NCBI GenBank assembly: GCA_946807835.1
Contig: OX327684.1
Span: 19,368,501 to 19,432,500 of the forward strand
Source of the DNA: Ailanthus altissimus
Lineage: Eukaryota > Streptophyta > Magnoliopsida > Sapindales > Simaroubaceae
DNA: 64,000 bases
Direction: 5' to 3'
Numbering within the stretch: the stretch's first letter is position 1; each line of letters starts with the position of its first letter. Shown here piece by piece: positions 1 to 13,400 of this stretch. Made by a program: the position numbers and the translations under genes. The notes under the pieces were generated by a model, which saw only the letters and a program-made list of their open reading frames with translations, did no database searches and was not told where the DNA came from.

Positions 1-619
1 AAAGCCTAAAATAAATTATGGTAGGCTTTCAGGGGCGGTTGGGACTGGGATGGGGGTAGCCCAGGGGAGGGTAAGGGGTCCAAATGTAATTGTTGAATCC
101 ACGTGTGACTTGTAGCTAAATAACGTCCAAAGAAAAAGATGGAGACACCTGCCTAATTTAGATAGGGACAGAGCCCTCCCAATTTAGTCAACTGCTTCTA
201 CACCTTTTTTTCTATTCAGTAATTGACTGTTAACATATCCTTTGGCTTCTTTTGCCGGTTGCCACGCCCACCTGCAATCAACTTTGAGTTAGTAATGACA
301 TAACTACTATTTTTGATTGAACTCCCCATCCCCCCCCCCCCCAAAATAAAAGTCATTTTTTTTAAGATCACCGAATCACAACATTTAAAAAAAAAAAATA
401 CAAATCAAAACATTAACGTGCTCTATATATATATATATATATATACTCGTTATTACAACATAAATTTATTATTTTAAACAACTTCCATTGCCATTTGAGA
501 GTTTGCCTTAAGAGTAAGTAAGTTATATGTATATTTTTTTATTGATGTTAAAGGTTTAAGTCTTGATAATATTAAAATAATAATTTATTTTTTTCAATCT
601 TGTGAAAGTTTTTTAATTT

Positions 620-1640
620 AAGCGATTTGGTGTATGTGGAATGTACTTAAAATTGTATGTATTATTTATAATAATTTTAATGGTGTAAACGAGATTGTAT
701 GTAATATTTTTATGATTTTAGTAGAATAGAAGAAAGTTTTTATAGTTTGAGCAGGATGTATTTAAAATTATATATATTACTCGCGATGAAATGTGCTCAA
801 AATTATATATATTATTCATAATAATTTTGATAGTGTATATGAAAACTTTTTAGTTCTGATGAAATGTACTTAAAATTATACATATTACTCATGATAACTC
901 TAGTAATGTAGTTCAGGTGGGTATATCTTAAAGAAGTTTGGGTGAGATGCGCTCAAAATTATATATGTTACTCTTAATAATTTTGATAGTGTAGATAAGA
1001 GTTTTTTTAGTGAGAGTGGGTGTAGATGAGAGCTTTTTAGTTCCGGTGGGATGTACTCGAAATTATACGTGTTACTCCCGATAATTTTGATAGTGCAGTT
1101 CAAGTCGCATATGTCTTAAAGAAGTTTGAGTGAGATGTGCTAAAAAAATGTATTTGTTATTTCTAATAATTCTGATAGTGTAGACGCGAGTTTTTTACTC
1201 TGAGTGAAATGTATTCAAAATTATACATATTATTTTTAATAATTTTGATAGTGTAAATTAGGTGAGATATACTTTAAATATGTATTTGTTAGGATCTGTA
1301 CGTGTTGCTTCCAATTGTATACTCTAATTATAATATTAGTGTTAGTATAGTTCAAATGGAGTGGGCCTTAAAGATGTTTTTGTTCATAATTATATGTGTT
1401 GCTCTTAATTGTATAGTCTAATTATAACATAAGTGATAATGTAGTTTAAGTAGGGTGTGCCTTAAAAATATACTTGTTCTTGTTTGCTCCCAATTGTATA
1501 ATTTAATTGTAATATTAATAATGTAATTAAAAATGTACTTGTTCTTGTTCAAAACTATATGTATTGCTTCTAATCGTATAGTCTAATTATAATATAAGTA
1601 ATGTAGTGTGATGTAGTATCAACATTGTATAATTATAGTA
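620..1640. repeat. Degenerate AT-rich tandem repeat array
   Basis: Two adjoining families of imperfect direct repeats. From about 620 to 1270 a unit containing TCAAAATTATATATATTAC and AATTTTGATAGTGTA recurs at irregular spacing of roughly 70-105 bases (for example near 822, 893, 978, 1083, 1168 and 1240). From about 1300 to 1640 a different unit around CAATTGTATAGTCTAATTAT recurs near 1312, 1408, 1491 and 1572. No coding potential was seen. This looks like a decayed satellite or minisatellite. Confidence 0.7.
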
Positions 1641-1649
1641 CCTGTAGTA

Positions 1650-2850
1650 TAGTCTAATACAGTATCAATATTATAATATAATTGATATAATCTTAAAAAG
1701 AAACTTTAATATAACGTTGTTTTAAAATTAATTAATTTTCTTTTATTGTAGTCTTAATAAATTATGGTAGATATAAAATATAAAAATAGAAATATGTGAT
1801 TAATTTTTAAAAACAACTAATACTAATATTGCTCTTTAACTGTTTATAGATTAAAATAATATGTAATTAATAATTGTCTAATTAAATAAATATTTATTTT
1901 ATTATAAGGTTTAAGCCAACATCCACGTTGTCGATTATGATTCAACTACGTACTGTCATTAACAGATACGACTAATGTAAACTACTCTTTTTTTCACTAA
2001 ACATTACATTTAATTTATTTTTAATGATCGAGTCGTTATAAATTGTTTGATTATTCAAAGCTCTTAAAATTAGTAATTTTGTCACTGAATAAAACTAACT
2101 CACAGTTATCTTGATGCTGAATTAAAAGAACATTTTAATTCTTTCATTTTCTATTTAAGTAACGTGTCAATCATTCATTTGATAGTAAGATTTTATAATA
2201 AATAATATTGCTTTATAAAATTAGATTATAAAATTAATACGACATATGATTTGTTTATTATTGATTAATGTTATATAATTATTTATTAATAAATAATAAA
2301 AATTAACAATTTTTATTTTGTTGTTTTTAATTGATGACATATCAATTAAATACAATATTATATCTCAAATTTATAATCTTAACAATATTTCTTCAAAAAT
2401 TGTTATATTATTTTATTATTTACTAACTACTTGACAGTTTATTTAGGATTAAATCATATCAAATATATTATTTTAAATAAAATATATTAAGGCCAAGATT
2501 AAAAAAACATAGTATTACTCATTCAAACTTTTACTCGCTTAGAGTTTTGTTCTTTTTATAAGATATAAATTTGCAACCATAGTTTCATCTCATCCATCTT
2601 CTAATTTTTTATTTATTTTTGGTTGAGAGATGGTAAAATTGAATTTTAGTATTATATTACTTTACCCAAAGTTAGTATTTAAGATCATATTATTTTATTT
2701 TATATAAAATTTAATGGACATGTAGAATATATAATAAAAAAAGATAAAATGTTTATACCCTATACCTAATGGGGTTACTATTTCTGAATAAAACGTCATC
2801 GTTTTATTCACAATTAACCCGTAACTATTAGAAAAATCGACAATCTTGCG
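1650..2850. other. AT-rich intergenic DNA upstream of SDIR1
   Basis: Very AT-rich sequence without a convincing reading frame or repeat structure. GC content rises sharply from about 2850, which fits the start of the SDIR1-type transcript. Confidence 0.5.
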
Positions 2851-3573
2851 GGGAAAGCGTTGGTCGCAGACTCAACCCAAGGCGTACGAGTCAAATCGTT
2901 CCGATCCAACCCGCTCTTATCTTGTTCGCTGCAAGAAGAGAAATGGATTAGATCAAAATAACGTTCATCGCCTCACTTTTTTCAATCGGATCCGTCGTTG
3001 TTTTGATCTAATTCTGTAAGTTATTCACTTTTTTTTTTTCTCTTTATCTTGTTAATTTTTTCTTTTTTCGTTATTGCTATAACATGTCGAATTGATCTCC
3101 TTAAAACTCATTTGAATTTTAATAAATTATTAGAAATGATAATCAAGTGATCATCGATCTTAATTTATTGAGAACACATGAAGTACTTATTAGTTTAATT
3201 TTTGTTTGCTTGTTTGAATTTCAATTACGAAACCCTAATTTCCTAATTTAATTGAAAATTCATTTACAATAAAATGAGAAAAATATGCCTTTTCATGTTT
3301 AGGCGATTAGTTAGCCAGTAAAAAGTATTACGCATAAATATGATCCATAATTACATCGAAAAATCAATTAACATAAAATGAAAAAACTGTATTATTTTTA
3401 TGCTCATACCAGAATTCAAAATATGCATTGTTTAGCATTCTGAGTAAATATAAACATGCTTTTTGAATTTTTGCAGATCATTAGAGGCTGGGTGAGGTTG
3501 GTGACTTGACCAATTGACTGACTGACTAATTGAATGTTTATTTAGTAATTCTCCTGTATACTTGTATACAACC
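2850..3573 (+). promoter_or_regulatory. SDIR1 5' untranslated region with leader intron
   Basis: The stretch 2850-3015 is markedly less AT-rich than its surroundings and ends in a good donor (TCT|GTAAGT, intron starting at 3016). A matching acceptor (TTTTTGCAG|ATCATT) ends at 3476, leaving a second leader exon 3477-3573 in front of the ATG at 3574. A leader intron of about 460 bases is a common arrangement in plant housekeeping and stress genes. The exact transcription start is not visible and no clear TATA box was found. Confidence 0.6.
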
Positions 3574-6556
3574 ATGAGTTTTGTTTTCCGCGGTTCTAGA
3601 GCAGATTTAGAAAGTGGGTTTTCAGGATATATTCCCGAGCGTCGCACAGTGGTATGTTACTACTACTATTAACTTCATTGATGCACTTCTTATATGAACT
3701 TTTGAAATGTTGTCTCGTAATTTTCTCTTATGTTTTGGTGATCGATCTTCTGCCCCTCAGCGCATTCATGCTGCACGACCAGTTAATTCCAATTTTCTTG
3801 CTTTCCTCGTTACAGGTACTTATGTTTGTCCATTTGAGTTTTTAGCTTTTGGTTGATTTTGTATTGTATAATGAAATTATAATGCTACCTTTTCTAATCT
3901 ATTTAGTGTTTGTTTGATGCTGCAGTTCTCTTGCTATTCATGATATTGAATTCACACCAGATGTCATCTAATTTTCTGGTATTTTTTGTACCCTTCACAT
4001 AGATAGAATGCATTACTGTTTCTGTGTGCTGTAATATTAACTTTTACATTGTTTAATAAGCAATTGAGGTGTTTTATGTAAATTTTTATATGCAGCTCTG
4101 GGTAGTTCTTGGTATATTTTTGCTTGCCACAACCCTAAGGATGTATGCTACTTGTCAACAACTTCAAGCTCAGGCTCAAGCCCATGCTGCAGTAGCCAGT
4201 GGCCTTCTTGGTCATACTGAATTGCGGTTGCATATGCCACCAGCCATAGCATTTGCTTCTAGAGGGCGTCTACAAGGCCTCAGACTACAGCTCGCACTTC
4301 TTGATCGGGAATTTGATGAACTAGGTTGGTTTCATATTCATATTGGGTATTTGAGGTCTGAGCATGATTTTGAAAAGTAATATTAAGCATATTACATCTA
4401 TGAATTTCAGCTTCTGAGGGTAAAATACATCATTCAGTTTATTATTTGATATTTATTATTTCACATATTTGGTTGTCACGTCTGAAAAAACTAATTTGTA
4501 ATTGGTGGTTGATTCAATATATAGATTATGAAACATTGAGAGCACTGGATGCTGACAATGTCCCTTCTGCTTCAATGAGCGAGGAAGAGATAAATGCCCT
4601 TCCAGTTCATAAATATAAGGTTTCTGGTTCTCAAAGGTATATATCATAAGTAGTTCTTAAACATTTGAGTGTGTTCAAATAATACTTTTGTCAATTGTTG
4701 ACAGTACTGTTAATCCAGAATTTTCATGACGCAAACCTTCAAAATAACAATCTTGCATATGTTCTGTTAATTGCATTTGGCTGATTGGTATTCATAGTCG
4801 CCATTTGGTGAGAATTTCAATTTTTTTTCTGTTGTGATTATATTTATGCTGGGGAAAGCATTTGGGAAACAGTATTAAATGACTTGAAAGGCAGAGAATT
4901 TCTGTAAATATCATTTCTTCCCCTTTTTGTTTTTATAGGTGTGTCTGCAATATATATAGTTTTGGTGTTGGAACAAAGGAAGACTGTGTGAATGTGTAAC
5001 ACTAACGTGTGCTATATTTTTGGACAATCTATATTGACCTCTAAACTTAACATTTTTGCTACAATTGGAAGATTTATGGTTGTTATATTTCATTGCTAGT
5101 TTTGGTTGAGTATTCTTATTATATTCTGATGTTAATATTCTGACAAGAAGTTGGTTTTTTTTTAATTTTTTTTTTTTATAGTGGTGCTTCTTCAATGCAA
5201 CTGGCCTCATCTTCAGCCCCAACTGAGGTATTAGTTGTTCTTTTATTTGTTGGAATTGAATAAACAAGAATTCATGTTCTGTTACTTGTGCATTTGATTC
5301 ATTGTTTTAGTCATATCTCTTGATTCTGTTGTTTCCAGAGGAACTGTATTGCATCTACACAATAGGTTTGTCATAGACAAACTAATGAGCTAATGTTGTC
5401 TTTCATTTTGATATATTACCCATTCAATTGGCTGCTGCTGCTGCACCGACCTCATCCATTTTATAATTAAAGCAGCTTGGTAGATGCCTGCTTGTTTCTT
5501 CTGCTATGTTTTACCCATCAACAAAGATTGATTTTTTTCATGAGAAAATGAAGTATTATTGTTTTACTTTTAACTCAAATTTTCATGGATGGATAGTGGA
5601 TTGTGTTATAGTTGTCTTTGCAGAAAAAGTCGGAGTCTGCGATCGCCGTTGGGAGTTTGAAGTCTGAAGATGAACTGACTTGCACTGTTTGCTTGGAGCA
5701 AGTTAACGTTGGTGAAATAGTTCGTAGCTTGCCATGCTTGCATCAGGTTTGTCCACTTGGATTGATTTTTTAGCTTTTTGGTGCTCCTATCTTCACTTTT
5801 CTTTAACAAAATCAGATGCTGCAGCCAATGTGGTTGATACTAATATGGGTTATGTGGCACATGGAGGATAAGTGTTCTGAAAAATGATATTATTTCCTAC
5901 ATGACTTTAAAAAGGAAATGTTATTTATACCTTTGTTGCACGCCTTCCAATAAAGCAAAGTGGGTCTATTGCGTTCCTTTGTAGCATTTCTTACTTGACA
6001 GTCATAACAGTGCATTTTCTAGTAATGTTTAGCATTCGTGGCCCTGAAAGTGTCTGTTATGCAAATTAAACTAACTTAATTTCATGTCTGATATGAAAGC
6101 ATCATGAAATCCTGTTAAATCGATATATCAATGAATTATTATAGTATTATGCTGTTCTCGATTTGAATAGAATATGATGAAGGTATCTTATAATTATGCA
6201 TGCAGGTCCAACTAACTATTCATGCAAATGCATTTTTTAATTATCTGAATTTGAAGTAGAACTTGGCTTACTTGATTGTATTCTTAATTGAAATTTAAAA
6301 TTAACCCTTTTCATAAAAAAAAAGAATAAAATTGCTGTGGACACAGTTAAGCGACTAGATTTTTATGGAATTTCCTTATCTATTATCATTGTGTTTGGAG
6401 CTTATACAATTTCATAATTTTATTTTGCAGTTCCATGCCAATTGCATTGACCCATGGCTACGGCAACAGGGAACGTGCCCGGTCTGTAAACTCAGAGCAG
6501 GATCTGGTTGGCAGGAAACCCGGCCAGGTGAAATGGATGCTTCATACATGGTTTAG
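3574..6556 (+). CDS. SDIR1: SDIR1-type RING-H2 E3 ubiquitin ligase (eight coding exons)
   Basis: Coding exons: 3574-3651, 3761-3815, 3926-3978, 4096-4324, 4525-4636, 5182-5227, 5624-5746 and 6431-6556. All introns are GT..AG. Together they give 273 residues, the same length as Arabidopsis SDIR1. The product begins MSFVFRGSRADLESGF and ends DASYMV, both family signatures. Two hydrophobic segments (about residues 36-53 and 62-76) should anchor it in a membrane, reported as endoplasmic reticulum for SDIR1. A C-terminal RING-H2 finger has all eight ligands: C211, C214, C229, H231, H234, C237, C248, C251. From family knowledge it recruits an E2 and ubiquitinates substrates, acting positively in abscisic-acid, salt and drought signalling. 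No break or premature stop was seen. The start is fixed by homology and by the leader intron just upstream. Confidence 0.95.
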
Positions 6557-6800
6557 TTACTTGACATGATTCATGCATGGTTTAGATCATTGTATTTATC
6601 CAATTAATGTACACCGATATACTATATGATGTGTTTCCTAGAGTTGTAAAATTGTAACCTCGGAATTGTTACGGGCAATTAATTTATTGTGATATCATCA
6701 ATCCTCACTACTAGAACGATTTTTACATGGAAGCCCATCTCAATTTCACTTCAGTCTGGATGATATAGCTTTGATACGGATAACTCCAATTTTGTGAAGT

Positions 6801-6961
6801 TCCTCGTGATCTCACTCGCAAAATTTATCTAAAATTAAGAAGCAAGTGTTTATTATGTTATTTCCGAATTGGGATAAACATTTTCCTCGTAATCTCACTC
6901 GCAAAATTTATCTAAAATTAAGAAGCAAGTGTTTATTGTGTTATTTCCGAATGGGATAAAC
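6801..6961. repeat. 83-bp tandem duplication between convergent genes
   Basis: The segment starting TCCTCGTGATCTCACTCGC at 6801 is repeated almost exactly from 6884 (period 83, a few substitutions and a one-base gap). It lies just beyond the SDIR1 3' end and before the 3' end of the opposing FKBP gene, so it may fall in one or both 3' untranslated regions. Confidence 0.85.
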
Positions 6962-7163
6962 TTTCTACTGATGATTATTGCAACAAAACAAACCCTTAAG
7001 CGGTGGCTTCAGGAACAAATAGGAAGGTACAAGTGTGCTCTTAATAACTGTAAACGTCATTACATATTACTTCAATTTATTTCTAAATAAACTCCAATGC
7101 AGTTTGCTGTATCCATTAAATAAATGTATATAATCCCTTTCTAATAGAAAATGGGAGCCCGAT

Positions 7164-9075
7164 TTATTTCCCTTTGCCTTTTCCCTTCCCTTGACCTTTC
7201 TTGGCTTCCATCTTCGCTTGAATACGAGCGGCAGCAGCAGCTTTGGCTTCTTCTCTTCCTCTTTTGCGGCAGCAGCAATCTCCTTTTGCCTCTTTAGCTC
7301 CCTAATTTCAAGTTTTTGATAAAGTTTACACATGTTACGATAGACTGAAAAAACTAAGATATAACTAACGAATATAACATAGATCTTAAATGAACAAAAA
7401 AGGGTCATGAGAGGAGTAACTTACTCTAGCCTAGCTCTCTCCTCTGAGGCACTACTCAGACTAGAGCCCTTCCTTGGCCTGCAGGATACTAGCTCCACCT
7501 CAAAGTAAGGGTTGCACTGCATCAAATATGTAAATTTAAGTTTGCACTAATTTCTAAAAGGTCTGTGACATGACCATCAACAAAACAATATTCAACATTT
7601 GGATTAAGGGCTTCATGTAAGATAAGCAGATTGTTGGGAGGGTTGCTTCAAACTCTAATGAAAATGCTACTAGCCGACCCTCAAATATTTTCCCTTTCTT
7701 CTTCAGAGCGGTTATCTTTATCCACCAATCCTGTTGGCTCATCAGCTGAGAATAACTTAATGTAACCAATCAAATCAAACTTTTTTACATATCTCGATCT
7801 TAGTAGGCATTGTCAATATAATGCGTCAACAATTGGATTCATGCCATTTCAGGAAACAACTGTCATATGTTTGCCAGATATACTGTTCTAGTGTCAACAA
7901 TTGGTCTTCATGTCAGTTTATTCACATTATCAGTTAAGGCATACATATCCAGGTGAAAAAGTTTCTAGCACAAGAATGATGATGCTTACTAAGGTGGGAT
8001 ATCTGGAGGAGAGCCTGCAGCGCCATAGGCATATTCTGGCTTGCAAGTGATTTTTGCAACCTCCCCAACCTGCTACAACCAACTTAAAAGATTGGGTCAA
8101 GGAACTTTACTACAAAAGAAAAATAAGTAAATAAATAAATAAGAAGAGAGAGATCAAGAAAGCATAATTGACCTTCATGGTTCTTATTGCAATGTCCCAA
8201 GCCTGAATTACTGATCCCTTTCCAAGCTCAAAAGAAAATACAGTATTATCTTCTTTAGTAGTATCAAAAACTTCACCGGTCTCAGCATGAGTGCCTTCAT
8301 AGTGAACTGCCCCACAAAACAATTATATATCAAAATACTGCTGTAATATCAACAAAGGGAAGATTTATAATGAAATAAATCACTTAACCATCATTGTTAA
8401 GAGTCACCTTTTGATCAGCAAGTAAGGGGATTATATGTGCATTTGAATAAACAATGCTTCCCTATAACTTCCATCTTCAGTTGAGAAGATGGCTTCCAAA
8501 AGTGAGCATTGCTGTCTATAAATGTAATCTAAAGAAACTGACTGCTACTAGTGAATGAGGAATAAAGCATTAAAAAAGAATGGTTAAACAACGAGCAATA
8601 TTCCATCCTCCTAATACAATAGCATAAAATGGAACAAACAATGATAGCCATCAAACACATTGTCTCAGATTTCTCTACTCGACCCTCCCAAAGAAAGATC
8701 TCTTATCAGCAAATCATTGATCTCCTTAAAGAGAGAACCTTCAAACACTTTTTTGTTAAACATACTGTTCCATTTGACCAACACCTTGGAGTTTTTATCT
8801 TTCTACATCAAGAGACAATAAGCAACCATGTACATAATGTGACCACAATATTTTCAACTATTGCACTCCTCTTATTGGGGAAAGTTATACAAATGTAACT
8901 ACTCAGGAATTCAACAACTAACAGAAACAGATAAAAAAAATACAAAAGCTAGCAACAAGAACATACCATCCACCAGAGGAAGGTCCTCAGAAGGTCCAAG
9001 AGCATTGGCTTTAGCTCGCCTTGTGATTTGCTTGATGACACCTCCATCACCCGTTAAATCAATTGTGTCAGCCAT
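7164..9075 (-). pseudogene. FKBP20-1: FKBP20-1-like peptidyl-prolyl isomerase, frame broken twice
   Basis: Coding exons on the minus strand: 9075-8967, 8306-8173, 8069-7990, 7516-7425 and 7301-7164. The start MADTIDLTGDGGVIKQI matches plant FKBP20-1. Exons 2 and 3 carry the FKBP fold (VHYEG; VFDTTKEDNTVFSFELG; WDIAIRTMKVGEVAKITC; EYAYG). The C-terminus is the expected lysine/glutamate-rich tail ending GKGKGK. Two single-base deletions are seen relative to the family: one in exon 4 just before FEVELV (CTTACTTTGAG where one more base is needed), giving a stop about five codons later, and one in exon 5 in the run GAGGAAGAGAAGAAGCC, after which the tail is read in another frame. Exon 4 is 92 bases where 93 would keep frame. 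The family protein is a nuclear prolyl isomerase-like protein. Either this is a recent pseudogene or the assembly has small indel errors. Splice sites are otherwise intact, which favours a recent event or error. Confidence 0.85.
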
Positions 9076-10330
9076 GGCTTCTCAACTCCTAGTATCCTAC
9101 AAAGGCAAATAAAAAACACTCGGAGGAGCACTTACTAATTACACAAAACACTAGGTGATGCATGTAAACATATACATGCTCAACAAATAACTACAAATTA
9201 CTTGTTAAGCCAATCAAGTACAAATACACTAACTCGATGATGAATACCCATTAACTCCAAAAGTTTGCACTTACAAGTAGAAACTGAACAACAATATTCA
9301 AGTCCTAATACGTTTATGGTAGAACTACCCTTTAACCTTGTGATTCTCATCTTGATGCCGCAAGTGTGTTCTATGGGAGTAGATTTCCCCTAAGTTTAAA
9401 AGTAGATATCAATCTTTACAAGCATAGATTCCCTGGTTGGGCCACAATTGGACAACCTAGTAGGGTCTCCTTATTCAGTAGACCCCTGGCTAATAGTGTC
9501 AGCCATTAAAAATAAGAACATTAAATGATGAAGGATTTTGAGTTTCGGCTTTAGAGTTCAGTGGTTACTCTTAACATTCAATCAGACCACTAACAAAACC
9601 ATTATCAAAAAGCAAAACCGCATCTGGGAATTGTGAAAAAGATTATATGTTGGTTATTTCCATATTTTTAACCAACTTTCTTCATGAGAATTAATTTTTC
9701 AATATATCGTATTCCATTTTTAAATTACTGTATAATACCCATACATCCAAAACAACTTCTTCAATAACCATAATAACTTTACTTTATGGAAAAAAAACAT
9801 AATTCACATTTTTTGAATGTAATATCCACGACATGTTAATCTGTAAGCTAAAAGCTGATTCCCGGTTCACTATAAATTACTGAAAATAAATATAAAAATT
9901 TACTGAATTCTGAAAAATGAAATGAAAAGATAATGAAAAGGGAAATTTATGGGACTGACCCGAGTCGTGGCTAGACGAGAAATAATGGACCGAAACGAAG
10001 AGAACGGGTTGACGGGTTTTATCGGCGACAACGCTAAATGGGGAGAAATCGCTGTAGGTTTGGTGGCCATAGGCGTCAAGTGAGTTCTTTGGTGGGTCGC
10101 CAGGCGCCGGCTTTTGTATTGAAAAATGATATTCGTTACGCTTGTAGGTAGCGCGTCCCAGCTGTGATTGGTAAGAGTGGACGGGTTGTTGACGCGTGTG
10201 TTACTCGTGAGAGTAAGGCGCATGGTGTTTTGGGTACAGTTGACATAAAAGTTCTTAGTCTTGGGCTGTGCTCTTGAGCCCAAATCTAATAGTGGGTTGC
10301 TGATTGAAAGTAACCCATATGTTAAGTACA
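9076..10330 (-). promoter_or_regulatory. 5' leader and promoter region of the FKBP20-1-like gene
   Basis: An acceptor (CTTTGTAG|GATACT on the minus strand, + positions 9097-9100) lies 22 bases before the ATG, so the leader is spliced. The likely upstream exon is in 9940-10260, a GC- and CpG-richer block in an otherwise AT-rich setting. A possible donor GTCAGT near 9954-9959 would pair with the acceptor, but this is uncertain. Open frames in this block have no recognisable homology. Confidence 0.45.
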
Positions 10331-10499
10331 CCGCTAGGCTTACATATACAGAGTTTTATAGTCTGGAGCCCCCAAATCTATTAATAGGCGAAATGAGTCC
10401 AATAACATTGTGGACATTTGGGATGTTACTGACCACACTCGATCGATGTATTACACACACCCGCTTGACTTTTATCTACAAATAATTTTTATGTAATAT

Positions 10500-13400
10500 T
10501 AAAAAAAAAGCTCTAAAAAACATCATAAAATATGAAATTCACCGCAAGAAAACAGTCTGTACATCATGGGTTAATTGCTTTCTAAACAACCGACTTTTAT
10601 TTGAGAAATGTAATTATCCTTTTTTTTTTCAAAAATTAAAATTTTAATTCTTAAATTTTAGAATGACCGGAGTTCAAACTCTATTCCTCTTACACTACTC
10701 TAAAAAAAAGGGTACAAATTCAATAAAGTAAGAAAATATAATTATAATAAATAAGGTGGTAATTAGATCCAATATTGGTCTGATAATCTGACTTCTGCTC
10801 ACATAAACCCAAGTGCTGCGGAGTATTTAAGGCTGGAACTGAGTTACATTTGTGAAAGTGTAACAAAAGTTCATATTCACACCATGCCCTTAAACAAGAG
10901 AAAGTTGTAGGGCCCCCTACCCCAAAACTTTGGGGTTCCTCCCCCTTTAAATGAAATCCTACCCAAATTGAGGCATGACACGTTTTGGGATAATCTTTGA
11001 GCAGGCTGATAATCATCTTGTTACTTGTTGGATGCTTGGCGTGTCACTGATGTGACCATTGACCAAACGGGGACCTCATAAGACAATTTTTGTGTTTGCT
11101 TTGAAATTTTGTCCTCTTTGAGAGCTTCTTTTCCGGCTGGGCCCACAAAATGAGGAGGGATTTGGGGCTTTGTTGACGAAGAGTTTTTTTTTTCAAGTAT
11201 TTAGGGTTAAGAGTTGGGCCCACTAAAGTATTTTCTTGGGTTCCTAATTTTTTTCACTAAAAGAAGAGTAATTAAGTAGAAATTAGAGTCATTAATTGTT
11301 AGTGATGATGAGGTTTTATTAAGAATCTATGTAAATGGGATGTTTGCTTTTGATTCATTATCATGGACCACTCTTAAGAGATTGGTGGCCGAATCGAGTA
11401 AAATCTTTGACAGATCCAACATATGATATGAATCAATTATTTTGAGACTTTGATAGATTTGCATCTATAATTTGTGATTTGGAAAACCGTATAATTTTGA
11501 CCATCTTATGGAAGTTTTTCTTTTTATAAACAAAATTATCAAAAAGCCTTATCTCATATCATAGTCAAAAGAATGATTGATTCTTATCCCCCCCCACTCT
11601 AGTTCTAAAAGATTATTTAGCCGGCTTTGCATGCCTAATCATTAGTAGGAAATAGATTTACATGAAAATGAGCTGTCAAATTGAAATTATTTCAACTTTT
11701 ACTATTCATTCTAATTATTTTACTTACATTTAGTTGACATAATAGACAAATTTATAAGTAAATTAAAAGAATATTCAATGTGTACTTCTCATAGATACTT
11801 AGCATAAATTTTATATAAAATAAATATTACTTATCAATAAATTACTCTCTTTGATCAAACTGTCTTACATGCTCTACATTTACAATTTGTTTAGACCAAC
11901 CATATATAACTACGAAGAGGAAAGTAACACTAAATCACCTTCTTTTTTTTTTTTTTGGGTTTGACCTTCACAAAAGCTGAGTACGAAGGAAAAGCAAATC
12001 CAATTAAGATTTTTAACCATGCAATGTGAGATATCAAAATACTCTCTAAGATTGTAATCATCAAATAATAAGTGGGTTAGGATATTAAGGATGACTATGA
12101 ATTCACTTTTTCTTCTAGGTCCTAATTGAATTGTTATGGGCATCCCATCCAAAGTCATAGAATAAACTATTTTTTTCTTTGTCTAGTTGTTTTTTGGGGA
12201 TCCTTTTAGGCACGCCAAGCTAGATTCCAATCATTAATGTTCCAATCTTCATCTTATATATGGAGTTGATGTGTTTGTTTGATTGCCTAGAAAGTGCACC
12301 AAAAGAAATTGTTAGCATGTTGTTTTGACCTAAAATCATTAAGGAAGACCACGAGAAAGAGAAGGAAAACAAAAGAAGGTGAGAGAAAAACAAAAAAAAA
12401 AGATTGAAAATTAGCATCAATTTCCTTAACCTACAAAGAAGTTGAAAAGTGATTTAAGTTTTGATCAATGTAGTGAAAACTAGTTAACATGGGGGAAGAT
12501 TTGAAAAGCAGCCTTACTAGTGTCCAAATGAAAAAGAAAAACAAACTATTCTTCTAACTTCGATAATGGAAGTGAAAAATTGTATAGTGCCATTAGAAGT
12601 TAGTCCAATTTGGGTATATTTCAATCCAAATTCGAAAACACTTTTTTCCTAACATGGCACAGCACTACACTAATTGGATTCGATTAGATGGCTATCATTA
12701 TCACAAAGATAAAAAAAAAAAGGGTTAAAATTAACCCTTCACTCTGCAAAAGCGTATGCCCTAATGCGAGAGCAAGAAATTGTGCCTTAAATATTTGTTT
12801 AATATAAAAATGTTGTAATTTTGAAACTATAATATTATAAAATAAAATAAATAGATGTTTGGTAAATACTAGTAGTAGAATAAGAATTATATATATTTAA
12901 TAAATTCTTTATTTACGGTGCTTCTAAAAATTAAATAAAAAATATTTATATACCAAATAAATTGTAAATTTGTGAAGGGATTTTGAGATCGGGAAAGCAT
13001 GTGTAGTTCTTGTGATGTCTAATCCAGCTTGCCATTTCCAAAGCGACTACTCTTTCATTACTATATTTTTGAAAATTTTCTATTTGGAAAATACTTTACT
13101 ACACATTGCTTACTTTAGAAATAGAACTTTATGATTTCCATTTTGTTTTTTTTAACGAATGGTCTGATCCACCCACAGTATTAACAACATAGAAAGTAGA
13201 AACCCAGCTGTAAATTTCCATGGACACAAATACCACCAACAAGTACTTGTTAATTACTAAATTAACTTATATCACGTGGCTTATATTTAGAGGGGTTATT
13301 ATCATAAATACTTCTGAGGTAACACCTAATTACAAAAATATTTATGAATTTAAAAAAATAGTATTAATACTCAAATATTTAGTAAAATATGTATAGATGT

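Noticed and set aside
7067..7408. 113-codon minus frame as an independent gene
   Set aside because: It is intron plus the frameshifted last exon of the FKBP gene.
8629..9112. Two + frames (8629-8898 and 8861-9112)
   Set aside because: They lie over intron 1 and exon 1 of the minus-strand FKBP gene and are shadows.
9900..10331. 143-codon minus frame rich in T, S and P
   Set aside because: No family match; it is better explained as the promoter and leader of the FKBP gene.
10720..11016. 98-codon minus frame and a small hairpin (CCCCAAAACTTTGGGG)
   Set aside because: No homology to any microRNA or protein family was recognised, and the hairpin is too short for a precursor.
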